A stretch of DNA of 64,000 nucleotides from Actinoplanes oblitus (GTDB lineage Bacteria; Actinomycetota; Actinomycetes; Mycobacteriales; Micromonosporaceae), in NCBI RefSeq assembly GCF_030252345.1, contig NZ_CP126980.1, positions 2,247,501-2,311,500 of the forward strand. Direction: 5' to 3'. This document shows, one piece after another, positions 24,537 to 33,282 of this stretch (positions are counted from its first letter, which is position 1; every line of letters begins with the position of its first letter). Position numbers and translations under genes: made by a program. Under the pieces are notes generated by a model that did not search any database, was not told the DNA's origin, and was given only the letters and a program-made list of their open reading frames with translations.

Positions 24537-25501
24537 TCACCTTACGGTGAACCACGTCTCCCGGGATTTCTTCCACTCCGGGTGGGCCAGATCCTTGGCC
24601 GGCGAGCCGTCGCCGTACAGGTCGGCGGCGCCGGCGTCGGTGAGCAGCTGGGCCCGCGCGCCGGTCACGGCGAGGTCGGGCACCGCGACGATCGCCTCCC
24701 AGGCGCCCGGGTCCGCGGTCGGCAGCGTCCGGAGCAGCACCGGGGCGTGCGCGGCGACGCCGTCCCAGGAGTAGAGGGCGTACGGGCGCGCCGGAGGCGT
24801 CCCGGCGGTAGAGGCGCAGGACGTTCGTCTCGTCGTCGGCGGCGATCAGATAGTCGTCGCCGGCGTCGATCGCCGCCGAGGAGTCGCTGGCGCCGGTGAG
24901 GTAGCGGGTGTCGGTGGCGTTCCCGACGGCGGCCGAGGCGGCGTAGTGCAGCGTGGTGGTGGCGGACTTGCCGTGGTGTCCCGATAGAGCCCGGCCGACC
25001 CCTTTTCGCTGCCGAACCACACCCGGCCGTCGGCCAGCTGCACGGTTCGGGTGTTGTTCAGCGCGTCGGTCCCGCTCGCCAGCACGGTTCCGGAGCTCGC
25101 GCCCAGCTGGGCCAGCACCAGGCCGCCCCGCGGGGTGGCGGTCGCGCCGTGGCCGCCCCCGGCACCGCCGAGTACCCGGCGAGCGTGACGTACCGCCCGT
25201 CGCTCGACCGGGCCAGCGCATCGACCGCTGCCGAGTCGCCCTCCAGCGTGAACGGCCGGTTCGCGCCGGACGCGGCGGTCGGCAGGGCGATCGCGGTGCC
25301 GTCCGCCGCACCCGTGCCGGTGATCCGGGTGAGCGTGACACCGGTGGCCGCCGAGGTGACCTTGACCGTGGCGAGCAGCAGGCGGTCGGCGGCGGGGCCG
25401 CTGGCGGCCTGCGCGGTGGCGGTGACGGTGAACGCCGTACCGGCCGCGATGGTGACAGCGGCGGCGATCGCCAGTCGCCGTCCGATGTGGTGCTGGAGCA
25501 A
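24537..25501 (-). pseudogene. Secreted, probably beta-propeller-like protein, broken by three apparent frameshifts
   Basis: Four consecutive frame segments join into one plausible exported protein. Segment 1 (TTG 25501) has a signal peptide (RRLAIAAAVTIAAGTAFTVTATAQA) and runs to LAGYSAVPG. A lost base in a G-run near 25159 moves the frame to HGATATPRGGLVLAQLG...GSAGLYRD. A second lost base near 24970 moves it to GKSATTTLHYAASAAVG...VLRLYRRDASGAP. An extra base near 24797 moves it to YALYSWDGVAAHAPVLLRTLP and the end, WFTVR. Repeated Asp/Gly-rich strands (SDGRYVTLAGYS, DDYLIAADDETN) suggest a propeller. The cause may be sequencing error in GC runs or true decay. Confidence 0.7.
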
Positions 25502-25749
25502 GATGGCGCCCCATCTGGGGGAGGGTCCTTGTCGTCGACCGCAGTTGATCGATGACCGGCGAACCGGCGGACAACGGGAAATGGCCGCCTGGAGAACGAC
25601 CGCGGAGTGTTCGAGGAAGTGAGCCGGCCGGGTTGATGGGTGCCGGGAGGGAGCCGTCCGGGGTCGGTTGATCGGTCAGGGTTGATGAGTCGGTCGGCGG
25701 GCCGCGAGGGGGATGCGAATCCACAGTGGTCGGCGTAGCGTCGGCGGCC

Positions 25750-27288
25750 ATGAGCGACTTGATAGAGAAACGTCTCTCGAAGCTGATCGCGGCCGGCGCC
25801 ACCGCGCTGGTCGTGGTGGCGGGCACGGCCGCCCCCGCGTATGCCGGCGGAGGAGCTGCCTCCCCAGGATCGGCCGGTCTCGGTGACCGGCTGTACCCGC
25901 TGCTCGGTAACGGCGGGTACGACGTGCAGAACTACGACCTGCGGATCCGGTACCCGCAGAAGGACCCCAAGCAGCAGGTCAGCGGCGACGTGACGATCAC
26001 CGCGGTGGCCACTCAGAACCTGTCCCGCTTCGATCTCGACTTCGGCGGCGACGGCGTCGGCAAGGTGTCGGTGAACGGCAAGCCGGCCCGGTTCACCCGC
26101 GACGGCGACGAGCTGGTCATCACGCCGGCGCATCACCTGACCAAGGGCAAGCGGTTCTGGGTCACGGTCAGCGGTTTCACGGCGACTCCGATCCCGGCCA
26201 ACGCCGACTCGCCGGCCGGCTTCGTCACTACCCCGGACGGCACCATCATGGCCGGGCAGCCGGACCAGTCGCACCAGCTGTTCCCGAGCAACGACCACCC
26301 GCGGGACATGGCGACGTACACCATCTCGATGACCCGGCCGGCCGGTTGGGCCGCGGTCGCCAACGGGGTGCACCTGCGCGACCGGACCAGCGGGACCACG
26401 GTGACCTCGGTCTACCGGGAGACGAAGCCGATGGCCAGCGAGCTGATCCAGCTCGCGGTCGGCGACTTCACCGTGCACCAGCGCCCGTCGGTGGGCGGGG
26501 TGCCGATCCGCGACGTGGTGCCCACCCGGCTCGCCGCCGACCTGCTGCCCAAGGCCGACGTGGAACGCGAGCAGCTGGCCTGGATGGTGAGCAAGGTCGG
26601 CAAGTACCCGTTCGAGAAGTACGGCTCGCTGGTGATCGACGCCGACCTCGGCTTCGCGCTGGAGACGCAGACCCTGTCGCTCTACGACACCGGGCTGTTC
26701 TCCTACCCGAAGTTCGTCCTGGACCCGATCATGAACCACGAGCTCTCGCACATGTGGTTCGGGGACAGCGTCGCGCCGTACGAGTGGAGCAACGTCTGGC
26801 AGAGCGAGGGCCACGCCACCTGGTACGAGCTGACCTACGCCGTGGAGCACGGCCAGTTCAAGGACTACACCGGTTACGCCGACCTGGAGTCGTACTTCAA
26901 GAACGTCTACAGCAAGGGTGACCAGTACCGGAAGGACTACGGCCCGGTGGCCCACCCGCTGCGGTCCGACTCCATCTGGGACGTCTTCAACCCCAACGTG
27001 TACGACGGCGGAGCGCTCGTCCTGTACGCGCTGCGGCAGAAGATCGGTGTCCGGAAGTTCGAGGCCCTGGAACGTGCCTGGGTCTCGGTCTACCGCGGCA
27101 AGTCCGCCTCGACGTCGGACTTCATCGCGCTCGCGTCGAAGGTGTCCGGCCAGAACCTGCGCGGTTTCCTGGGTGACTGGCTCTACGGCACCAAGACCCC
27201 GCCGATGCCCGGCCACCCGGACTGGACGGTGACGCCGCCGACCGCCGCCTCCGCCAAGGCCTCCGCCACGGCGAGGACGCTCCGCTAG
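25750..27288 (+). CDS. Secreted M1-family zinc aminopeptidase
   Basis: 512 residues with a signal peptide ending AAPAYA. It carries the M1 gluzincin zinc motif HELSH (His330, Glu331, His334) and, 18 residues later, the third ligand Glu353 in WQSEGHATW. The N-terminal beta domain begins YDVQNYDLRIRYPQ, typical of M1. A usual C-terminal helical domain is short or absent, as in other compact secreted actinobacterial M1 enzymes. ATG 25750 is preferred over GTG 25726 because it directly begins the signal peptide. The gene ends four bases into the convergent chemoreceptor gene. Confidence 0.93.
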   Translation: MSDLIEKRLSKLIAAGATALVVVAGTAAPAYAGGGAASPGSAGLGDRLYPLLGNGGYDVQNYDLRIRYPQKDPKQQVSGDVTITAVATQNLSRFDLDFGGDGVGKVSVNGKPARFTRDGDELVITPAHHLTKGKRFWVTVSGFTATPIPANADSPAGFVTTPDGTIMAGQPDQSHQLFPSNDHPRDMATYTISMTRPAGWAAVANGVHLRDRTSGTTVTSVYRETKPMASELIQLAVGDFTVHQRPSVGGVPIRDVVPTRLAADLLPKADVEREQLAWMVSKVGKYPFEKYGSLVIDADLGFALETQTLSLYDTGLFSYPKFVLDPIMNHELSHMWFGDSVAPYEWSNVWQSEGHATWYELTYAVEHGQFKDYTGYADLESYFKNVYSKGDQYRKDYGPVAHPLRSDSIWDVFNPNVYDGGALVLYALRQKIGVRKFEALERAWVSVYRGKSASTSDFIALASKVSGQNLRGFLGDWLYGTKTPPMPGHPDWTVTPPTAASAKASATARTLR

Positions 27289-29342
27289 CCGACCATCTGC
27301 TCCGCGAAGGCCACCAGGCGCTGCGCCATGGCGTCGTCGGTGACCAGGAACTGAAGACCGATTTCCTGCTGGCCGGGGGAGTCGACGACGTTCACCACCC
27401 GTGCGGGCACGGTGAGCATGCCGTCGGTGACCCCGGTCAGCTCGGCGTCGACGGTGGTGCCCTCGACGAACGGGGGCGGGCCGGAGACGATGCAGCGCAG
27501 CCCGCCGGCGCTGAAGTTGATCAGGACGGCCTGCATCGCCGCCTGGCCCGCCCGGCGCAGGGCCACCTTGCCGGCCGCGGCGATCCGCTCGTGCTCGCGC
27601 CGCTCCAGGCGACTGGCCAGGTCGGTCATCTCGTCGACCCGGCCCAGCGTCGCGGTCATCTGGGCGGAGAGCCGGTCCATCAGCGCGCCCTGGTCGGCGG
27701 CGACAGTGCGCAGCGAGCTGGCCGCGTCGCCCACCCCGCCGATCCCCTCCAGCATGGTGGTGATGGTCTGGGACATCGCGGTGGTCTCCCGGTGCAGGTC
27801 GTCGATGGTCCGGGTGATCTGGTCGGTGGACTCCGCGGTGTGCATGGCGAGCTGCTTGACCTCGTCGGCCACGACGGTGAAGCCGTACCCCAGGTCGCCG
27901 GCCCGGGCCGCCTCGATCGTGGCGTTCAGCGCCAGCAGCCGGGTCTGCCGGGCGATGCCGGTGACCAGGGCCACCGTCGCGGCCACCTGGCGCAGGCTGT
28001 GCTCCAGCGAGGAGATCACCTGCTCGGCGTCGTGCGCCTGGCCGACGATCGCGCTGGTCGCCGTGTCCGCCACGCTGATCCGCTGGTCGATCACCTCGGC
28101 CGCGGTACGCACCTCGGCCACCTTGTCGGTCACCTGCCGCAGCTCCTCGGCGATCACCGTGGTCGACTCGTCGATGATCTCCTGGGTGCGCCGCCGGAAC
28201 TGGGTCTCGGCCTGCCGCTGGTGCAGGAACCCGGCGCGCAACTGCTGCTCGCGGGCCACCTCGGCGGCGACCAGGGCGGCCTCCTGGTCCTGCAGCCGGG
28301 TGCGAGCCACCACCAGGGCCCGGCCGATGTCGCCCATCTCGTCGCGCCCCTCGGGCAGTGGACGGGGCGCCAGGTCGGCGCGGGCGATGGCGGTCACCGC
28401 GTCCACCGTCTGCCGCACGTCGTGGCTGGTCCGCCAGAGCACCCCGGCGGCGCACCAGAGGGCGAACAGGAAGCCGCCGAGCGAGGTGCCCAGGACCAGA
28501 CCGCGCTCCAGCGAGTTCTCCGCGGTGCGCGCGCTGAGCAGGTCGGTCAGGGCACTGTTCAGCGGGCGTACCGTCGCTGTCGCCGCGGCCGCGACCTCGG
28601 CCGGATCGGCCGGTCCCGGCGCGTCGAGCGTCTCGGTCAGGTGCTTGTCCAGCACGCTGATGGTGTCGGCGAGGGTCTGCACCGGGGTGAGCCGGTCGGC
28701 GAGCCCGCCGCTGTCGGTGTGCTTGGCGGCGGTCGTCACGTCGTTGCGCAACGCGTCGGCGACCCCCTCCAGCCGGCCGGCCAGCACCGCCTGGGCGGCG
28801 GTCGCCTGCCGGGTGCTGAGCCCGGCCGCCGGGTGCGCCGCCGCCAGCGCCGCCAGCAGCGCCTGGGGTACCTGCACCACCTGGGCGTCCATCACGTAGA
28901 ACGAGTCCAGGTCGGGGTCGAGGATGAGGTTCGAGTTGTTGCCGAGCGCGGCGATCAGCGCGGCCAGCCCGGCGGCCATGGCGCTCGGCGTGTCGCCGGA
29001 CTCCGGCACCTTTCGCATCTCGTCGCCGAGTTCCAGATCCGGGTGCGCGTCGACCGCCGCGCGGATCGCGTCCAGGTCGGGCCGGCGCCCGGCGGCGGTG
29101 TCGGCCAGCGCGGTCAGGGCCGGCCCGAGCACCGCGACGCCCTGCCGCTCCTTCTCGGTGAACGCCAGGTCGTGGCCCTTCTCCGCGGTGTACATGCCGG
29201 TGGCCAGGCCGCCCGGCACGAGCAGGACGAGCACCAGCAGGCCGAGGCGCATGCCGGTGCGCAACCGGTCCGTGATCGCCAGGACCGGCCGTAGGAACAA
29301 GGGCGGCGAGCTCAGGGTCAGGCCTCCCGTCTGATTCGCCAT
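27285..29342 (-). CDS. Methyl-accepting chemotaxis protein with C-terminal PilZ domain
   Basis: 685 residues. A first membrane helix (about 31-50) and a second (about 283-305) flank a helical sensor region with low-complexity Ala. A HAMP-like linker follows, then a long coiled-coil signalling domain with the hairpin tip region RQTRLLALNATIEAARAGDLGYGFTVVADEVKQLA. The C-terminal about 110 residues (from RREHERIAAAGKVALRR) look like a PilZ c-di-GMP binding domain: RxxxR-like basic start and NFSAGGLRC as the D/NxSxxG motif. It could link c-di-GMP, possibly from the GGDEF protein in this window, to motility or pili (inference). Confidence 0.9.
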   Translation of the reverse strand: MANQTGGLTLSSPPLFLRPVLAITDRLRTGMRLGLLVLVLLVPGGLATGMYTAEKGHDLAFTEKERQGVAVLGPALTALADTAAGRRPDLDAIRAAVDAHPDLELGDEMRKVPESGDTPSAMAAGLAALIAALGNNSNLILDPDLDSFYVMDAQVVQVPQALLAALAAAHPAAGLSTRQATAAQAVLAGRLEGVADALRNDVTTAAKHTDSGGLADRLTPVQTLADTISVLDKHLTETLDAPGPADPAEVAAAATATVRPLNSALTDLLSARTAENSLERGLVLGTSLGGFLFALWCAAGVLWRTSHDVRQTVDAVTAIARADLAPRPLPEGRDEMGDIGRALVVARTRLQDQEAALVAAEVAREQQLRAGFLHQRQAETQFRRRTQEIIDESTTVIAEELRQVTDKVAEVRTAAEVIDQRISVADTATSAIVGQAHDAEQVISSLEHSLRQVAATVALVTGIARQTRLLALNATIEAARAGDLGYGFTVVADEVKQLAMHTAESTDQITRTIDDLHRETTAMSQTITTMLEGIGGVGDAASSLRTVAADQGALMDRLSAQMTATLGRVDEMTDLASRLERREHERIAAAGKVALRRAGQAAMQAVLINFSAGGLRCIVSGPPPFVEGTTVDAELTGVTDGMLTVPARVVNVVDSPGQQEIGLQFLVTDDAMAQRLVAFAEQMVG

Positions 29343-29460
29343 CTGTCGGTATTTTGCCGTTTTCCCCCGTCCCTGCGGCGGGAAGTCCGAAACCCACGCC
29401 GTTGCCTTTCTTTACTGAGCCGCAGTAGCGTGATCGCCGTCACTACCGAGGGAGTGCTGA

Positions 29461-29994
29461 ATGAGAGTGGCGGGCCGGACCCTGGTGGTGATCGGCGCGG
29501 GTGGCGGGCTCGGCCGGGCGGTCGCCCTGGAGGCGGTCCGGCGCGGCGCCCGGGTGGCCGCCGCCGACAGTGACCCGGTGGCGCTGCGCGAGACCGCCCG
29601 CCAGGTGGTCGCCCCGCAGCAGCTCTCCACCCACCCGGTACGGGTGACCGACCGGCGGGACGTCGAAGCGCTTCCGGCCGCGGTGATCGAGCGCTGGGGG
29701 CGGGTGGACGGCGTGATCGACGACGCCGGGACGCTCTTCCGGAGTTTCCTGCCCCTGCTGCGCAACCGGCCGGAGGCACATCTGGTGCACCTGGCGGCGA
29801 CCGGCGTGCCGCACGTCGGCGGCAACATCCGGGTCACCGTGCTCGTTCCGGCCGGCCCGGAGCCGGCCGGGGACGAGGCCTACCGGGCGGCCTGCGACCT
29901 GCTGGACGGCATGGAGCGCAACGCGAGCCGGGTCCGGCTCGGCGCGGCCCGCTGGTGGGACCGGGTCAGTAAAGCTCCCCGAAGAACAGCATGA
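29461..29994 (+). CDS. Truncated short-chain dehydrogenase-like protein
   Basis: 177 residues with a clear Rossmann start (LVVIGAGGGLGRAVALEAVRRGARVAAADSD), which binds NAD(P), and a DDAG where active SDRs have NNAG. The central Ser-Tyr-xxx-Lys catalytic block and about 60 residues of the usual 250 are missing: the strand after DDAG jumps to HLVHLAATGVPHVGGNIRVTVL. It is probably a non-catalytic nucleotide-binding protein or a decayed enzyme. Its last 29 bases overlap the convergent DUF1707 gene. Confidence 0.75.
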   Translation: MRVAGRTLVVIGAGGGLGRAVALEAVRRGARVAAADSDPVALRETARQVVAPQQLSTHPVRVTDRRDVEALPAAVIERWGRVDGVIDDAGTLFRSFLPLLRNRPEAHLVHLAATGVPHVGGNIRVTVLVPAGPEPAGDEAYRAACDLLDGMERNASRVRLGAARWWDRVSKAPRRTA

Positions 29995-30445
29995 GCAGCA
30001 GCGCCACCTGGAAGAGGACGCCCGCCGAACCGCAGACCAGGCCGGTGATCGCCATACCCCGCTCGTTCGGCACCCGGGGGGCCGGGTCCTTGAGCGCGAG
30101 GACGCCGAGCGCGATGGCGGCGGCGCCGAGCAGACCGCCCAGCGGCATCCCCAGGCACGGGATCAGCGGCAGCGAGAGAATGCCCAGGATCATCGCGAGC
30201 AGCGGCATCTTGCTGCCCTGGTCGGCTGCCGGGGGCGGTGCGGCGACCGGGTAGGGCGTCAGCGGCATCGGCAGGTCGTGCACCACAGTGGAGAGTTCGC
30301 CCCAGGAGCGCGACGCGTACGCCTGCCGGGACCGCTCGCTGAACTCCTCGATGGTGAGCCGGCCCTCGGCGGTCGCGGCGCTGAGCTGCGCCACGATGGC
30401 CTCACGGTCGGCATCCGAGACGCGTACGTGCGGCGAGCGATACAT
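29966..30445 (-). CDS. DUF1707 / DUF4190 membrane protein
   Basis: 159 residues. Residues 6-60 are a DUF1707 domain (VSDADREAIVAQLSAATAEGRLTIEEFSERSRQAYASRSWGEL), common in actinobacteria. After a Pro-rich linker come two membrane segments with the DUF4190 look (LLAMILGILSLPLIPCLGMPLGGLLGAAAIALGVLAL and GMAITGLVCGSAGVLFQVALLLMLFF). The function is unknown. Confidence 0.88.
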   Translation of the reverse strand: MYRSPHVRVSDADREAIVAQLSAATAEGRLTIEEFSERSRQAYASRSWGELSTVVHDLPMPLTPYPVAAPPPAADQGSKMPLLAMILGILSLPLIPCLGMPLGGLLGAAAIALGVLALKDPAPRVPNERGMAITGLVCGSAGVLFQVALLLMLFFGELY

Positions 30446-30640
30446 GCGGAAAAGGCTACCGGCGACCCGCCCCGCCCGCGTCCACCGGCCGGGGCGTTCT
30501 CCACGACGCGTGACCTTGGTAACGGTCTGCGCCTGATTTGTACCGGGTCAATCCCTTATGTGGCGCGGCCGTCGCCCGACTGACTTGACAGCATCCGAGA
30601 GAATCCGGGGACGTCGATGCCGGGCATACGGGGGTAGACC

Positions 30641-30664
30641 ATGGCGAAAGTAGCTCCATGCTGA
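30641..30664 (+). promoter_or_regulatory. Possible seven-codon leader ORF overlapping the deacetylase start
   Basis: An ATG at 30641 follows the strong Shine-Dalgarno-like GGGGGTAGACC and encodes MAKVAPC, then TGA. The stop overlaps the deacetylase start as ATGCTGA. The deacetylase ATG itself has only a weak ribosome binding site, so translation may be coupled through this short frame. Confidence 0.4.
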
Positions 30665-31455
30665 ACCGCCGCGCCTTCCTGCGTACCACCCTGGCCGGCG
30701 CCGCGGGTGTCGCCGTCGGCGCGGCCGGCATGAAGGAGATCCCGCACCTGCTCGGCCTGGACCGGCCGCCGGTGGCCGGTGGCTACGCCGCGGCCGCCGA
30801 CGTGCTCGACGCGGTGCACCACCCGGGCGTCGCGGTTCGCTACTACGTCGAGACCACCGAGCCGGTGGTGGCGTTCACCTTCGACGACGGGCCGGGACCG
30901 CACTGGACCCCGCAGGTCCTCGACGTGCTGGAGGAGGCCGGCGTGCCGGCCACCTTCTTCATGGTCGGCCGCAACCTGGCGAAGAACGCCGACCTGGTGC
31001 GCGGCCGGATGGACCGGCACGAGATCGGCAACCACACCTGGGCGCACGACGACCTGGCCACCCTCGACCTGGCCGGCGTCACCGAGTCGCTGCGGCGCAC
31101 CGAGGACGAGATCCACAAGCAGTTCAACCGGCCGGTCACCCTGCTCCGCCCGCCGTTCGGGCACATCGGCGGCTCCACCATGCTGGCCGCCGACTCGATG
31201 GGTTACGACGTGGTCCTCTGGTCCAAGGCCATGCGCGAGCTGATGTACAAGGGCGACCCGGAGGGCCAGGCCCGGGACATCATCGACTCAGTGCGGCCCG
31301 GCTCGATCCTGCTCGCCCACGACGAGGGCGACGACCGGCGGCTGGTGACCATCCGGGGCCTCGCGACGATGTTCGCGGGCCTGCGCCAACGCGGTTTCCG
31401 GATGGTCACCGTCTCCGAGATGATCGCCGGGGCGAAGAAGCCGTCCGGAGCCTAG
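30658..31455 (+). CDS. Tat-exported polysaccharide deacetylase (NodB domain, CE4)
   Basis: 265 residues. The Tat signal is RRAFLRTTLAGAAGVAVGAAG. The NodB domain has motif 1 TFDDGPGPH (catalytic Asp pair), motif 2 HTWAHDD (metal His pair), motif 3 RPPFGH and the late motif SILLAHDEGDD. It should remove N- or O-acetyl groups from a polysaccharide such as peptidoglycan, chitin oligomers or xylan; which one is not readable. A short leader frame overlaps its start. Confidence 0.92.
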   Translation: MLNRRAFLRTTLAGAAGVAVGAAGMKEIPHLLGLDRPPVAGGYAAAADVLDAVHHPGVAVRYYVETTEPVVAFTFDDGPGPHWTPQVLDVLEEAGVPATFFMVGRNLAKNADLVRGRMDRHEIGNHTWAHDDLATLDLAGVTESLRRTEDEIHKQFNRPVTLLRPPFGHIGGSTMLAADSMGYDVVLWSKAMRELMYKGDPEGQARDIIDSVRPGSILLAHDEGDDRRLVTIRGLATMFAGLRQRGFRMVTVSEMIAGAKKPSGA

Positions 31456-32195
31456 GCCAGGAACTCGCCGATCCGGTCCGGCCAGGTCCGTACGTCGGCG
31501 GAGGTGGCCGAGACGTGCAGCCGGGCGTCCGGCAGCACCTTCGCCAGCAGTTCGGCGCTGGCCACCGGGTGCCCCGGATCGGTCTCCCAGGCCAGGATCA
31601 GCACCGGCTGGGTGATCGCCCGCAGCGCCTCGTCGCCGGGCAGGTCGGTGCGGGCGGCGCCACGCATCACCGCCGGCAGCAGCGGCTCCGGCACGTCGGC
31701 GTCGAACTCCCAGGCGGGCACGTCGGCGAAGATCTCCGGGCGCGGGAAGCCGCGCATGATGGCCACCCAGGCGTTCTTGCCCTTGGCCTCCACCCCGGCC
31801 GCCCCGGACTCGTACGCCTGCCGCGACGCCACCCGCCCGTCCCGCACCGTCGGCGGGATCATCAGCACCAGGCGGCGGAACCGCTCCGGCTGCCGGGCCG
31901 CCGCCCAGAGCAGCGTGCCGGTGCCCATCGAGGACCCGGCCCAGTCCACCGGCTCGTCGCCGGCCAACGCCAGCAGGTCACCGGCCAGGCGGGGCCAGGT
32001 GTAGAGCTCCGGGTCCGGCTCGCCCGGGGAGAGGCCGTGCCCGCGCTGGTGGTAGCGGCGGATCCGGCGGGTGCCGGCGAGCCGGGACCAGTCGAGCAGG
32101 CCGAGCCGGTCCTCGACCCGGGGGCTGAAGAAGATGCCGTGCGAGTAACCGAGCAGCGGCCCGGTACCGAACTCCTCGACGAAAAGATCAGTCAC
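31452..32195 (-). CDS. Alpha/beta-hydrolase
   Basis: 247 residues with an alpha/beta-hydrolase order: oxyanion region GYSHGIFFSPR, nucleophile elbow GSSMG (in VDWAGSSMGTGTLLWAAARQP), an acid in LILAWETDPGHPV and a late His (DARLHVSAT). The substrate is unknown. The ATG overlaps the stop of the upstream aldo/keto reductase by four bases, so the two are translationally coupled. Confidence 0.87.
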   Translation of the reverse strand: MTDLFVEEFGTGPLLGYSHGIFFSPRVEDRLGLLDWSRLAGTRRIRRYHQRGHGLSPGEPDPELYTWPRLAGDLLALAGDEPVDWAGSSMGTGTLLWAAARQPERFRRLVLMIPPTVRDGRVASRQAYESGAAGVEAKGKNAWVAIMRGFPRPEIFADVPAWEFDADVPEPLLPAVMRGAARTDLPGDEALRAITQPVLILAWETDPGHPVASAELLAKVLPDARLHVSATSADVRTWPDRIGEFLA

Positions 32196-33196
32196 AGGCC
32201 GAGGCTATGCCAGATCTCGTCGCGATCGGCATCGGTCAGTGTCAGGTTGGCGCCGGGAAGCCAGCCGGCGATCTGCTCCGGGCGGCGAGCGCCGACGATG
32301 GCACCCGTCACGCCCGGCCAGGCGAGCACCCAGGCCACCGCCACCGCGGCCACCGGTACGCCGTGCCGGGCCGCCACCCGGCGCAGCGCGTCCACCGTCC
32401 GCAGGTTCTCCGCCAGCCGGGTGGTGAAGTCCGGATGCTCGCGCCGCCAGTCGTTCGCCGGCAGCGCCGCCACCCGGGCCGCGTCGAACGTGCCGGTCAG
32501 CAGCCCGGAGTGCATCGGCTGGTAGACGATCACGCCGGTGCCGTTCCCGGCGCTCCAGGCGATCTGGTCGGCGGCGTCCCGGACCAGCGCGGAGAACGGC
32601 GGCTGGATCGCGTCCACGTGCGCCACCTTCTCCGCCCGGGCCAACTCGGCGACCCCGTGGTTGGACAGGCCGATCGCCCGTACCTTGCCCTCGGTGCGCA
32701 GGTCCGCCATGGTCTGCCAGTACTCCTCCAGCTCGGTGCCGCCGACCGGCTCGGACCCGTCGTCGGCACCCCAGGTGAGCAGCCGGCCGTCGCCCGGCCA
32801 GTGCACCTGGTACAGGTCGATGTGGTCGGTCCGCAGCCGGCGCAGCGAAGCCTCCAGCTCGCGGCGTACCGAGGCCGCCGTCATCAGCCGCCGCGGCGGC
32901 GCGTCGCGCCGGACCGGCTCGTCCCAGACCAGGCCGGTCTTGGTGAACAGCAACGGGCGGTCGGCGGGCGGCAGCGCCGCGACCGCCCGGCCGACCACCT
33001 CCTCGGAGTGCCCCAGGCCGTACGCGGCGGCGGTGTCGATCCAGTTGATCCCGGCGCCGACCGCCGCGTGGATGGTGGCGATCGAGTCGGCGTCGTCCTG
33101 CGGGCCCCAGGCGTACTGCCAGTCGGTGCCGCCCATCACCCAGGCGCCGAGTCCGGCCGGGGACAGGTCCATGCCGGTCAAACCGAGTGTCGTCAT
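32192..33196 (-). CDS. Aldo/keto reductase
   Basis: 334 residues, NADPH-dependent (beta/alpha)8 barrel. It shows GLGAWVMGG, NWIDTAAAYGLGHSEEVVGRAV (catalytic Asp and Tyr), LFTKTGLVWDE with the catalytic Lys, and DHIDLYQVHWPG with the His. The cofactor end reads IVGARRPEQIAGWL. ATG 33196 is taken because the conserved protein begins there (TTLGLTGMDLSPAGLG). It is divergent from the HTH regulator at 33283, its likely controller. Confidence 0.93.
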   Translation of the reverse strand: MTTLGLTGMDLSPAGLGAWVMGGTDWQYAWGPQDDADSIATIHAAVGAGINWIDTAAAYGLGHSEEVVGRAVAALPPADRPLLFTKTGLVWDEPVRRDAPPRRLMTAASVRRELEASLRRLRTDHIDLYQVHWPGDGRLLTWGADDGSEPVGGTELEEYWQTMADLRTEGKVRAIGLSNHGVAELARAEKVAHVDAIQPPFSALVRDAADQIAWSAGNGTGVIVYQPMHSGLLTGTFDAARVAALPANDWRREHPDFTTRLAENLRTVDALRRVAARHGVPVAAVAVAWVLAWPGVTGAIVGARRPEQIAGWLPGANLTLTDADRDEIWHSLGL

Positions 33197-33282
33197 GACA
33201 GCGATCGTGATCCGGTCGCGGCGAGCCAGCCAGGGCATGACGTGACCAGGCACCGCGGTCGGCGGGCGGGGATACTGGCGGC

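Noticed and set aside
23413..29397. A 1994-residue frame spanning five genes on the minus strand
   Set aside because: Only its 3' end is the AI-2E family protein; the rest is out of phase with the chemoreceptor and lies opposite the M1 peptidase.
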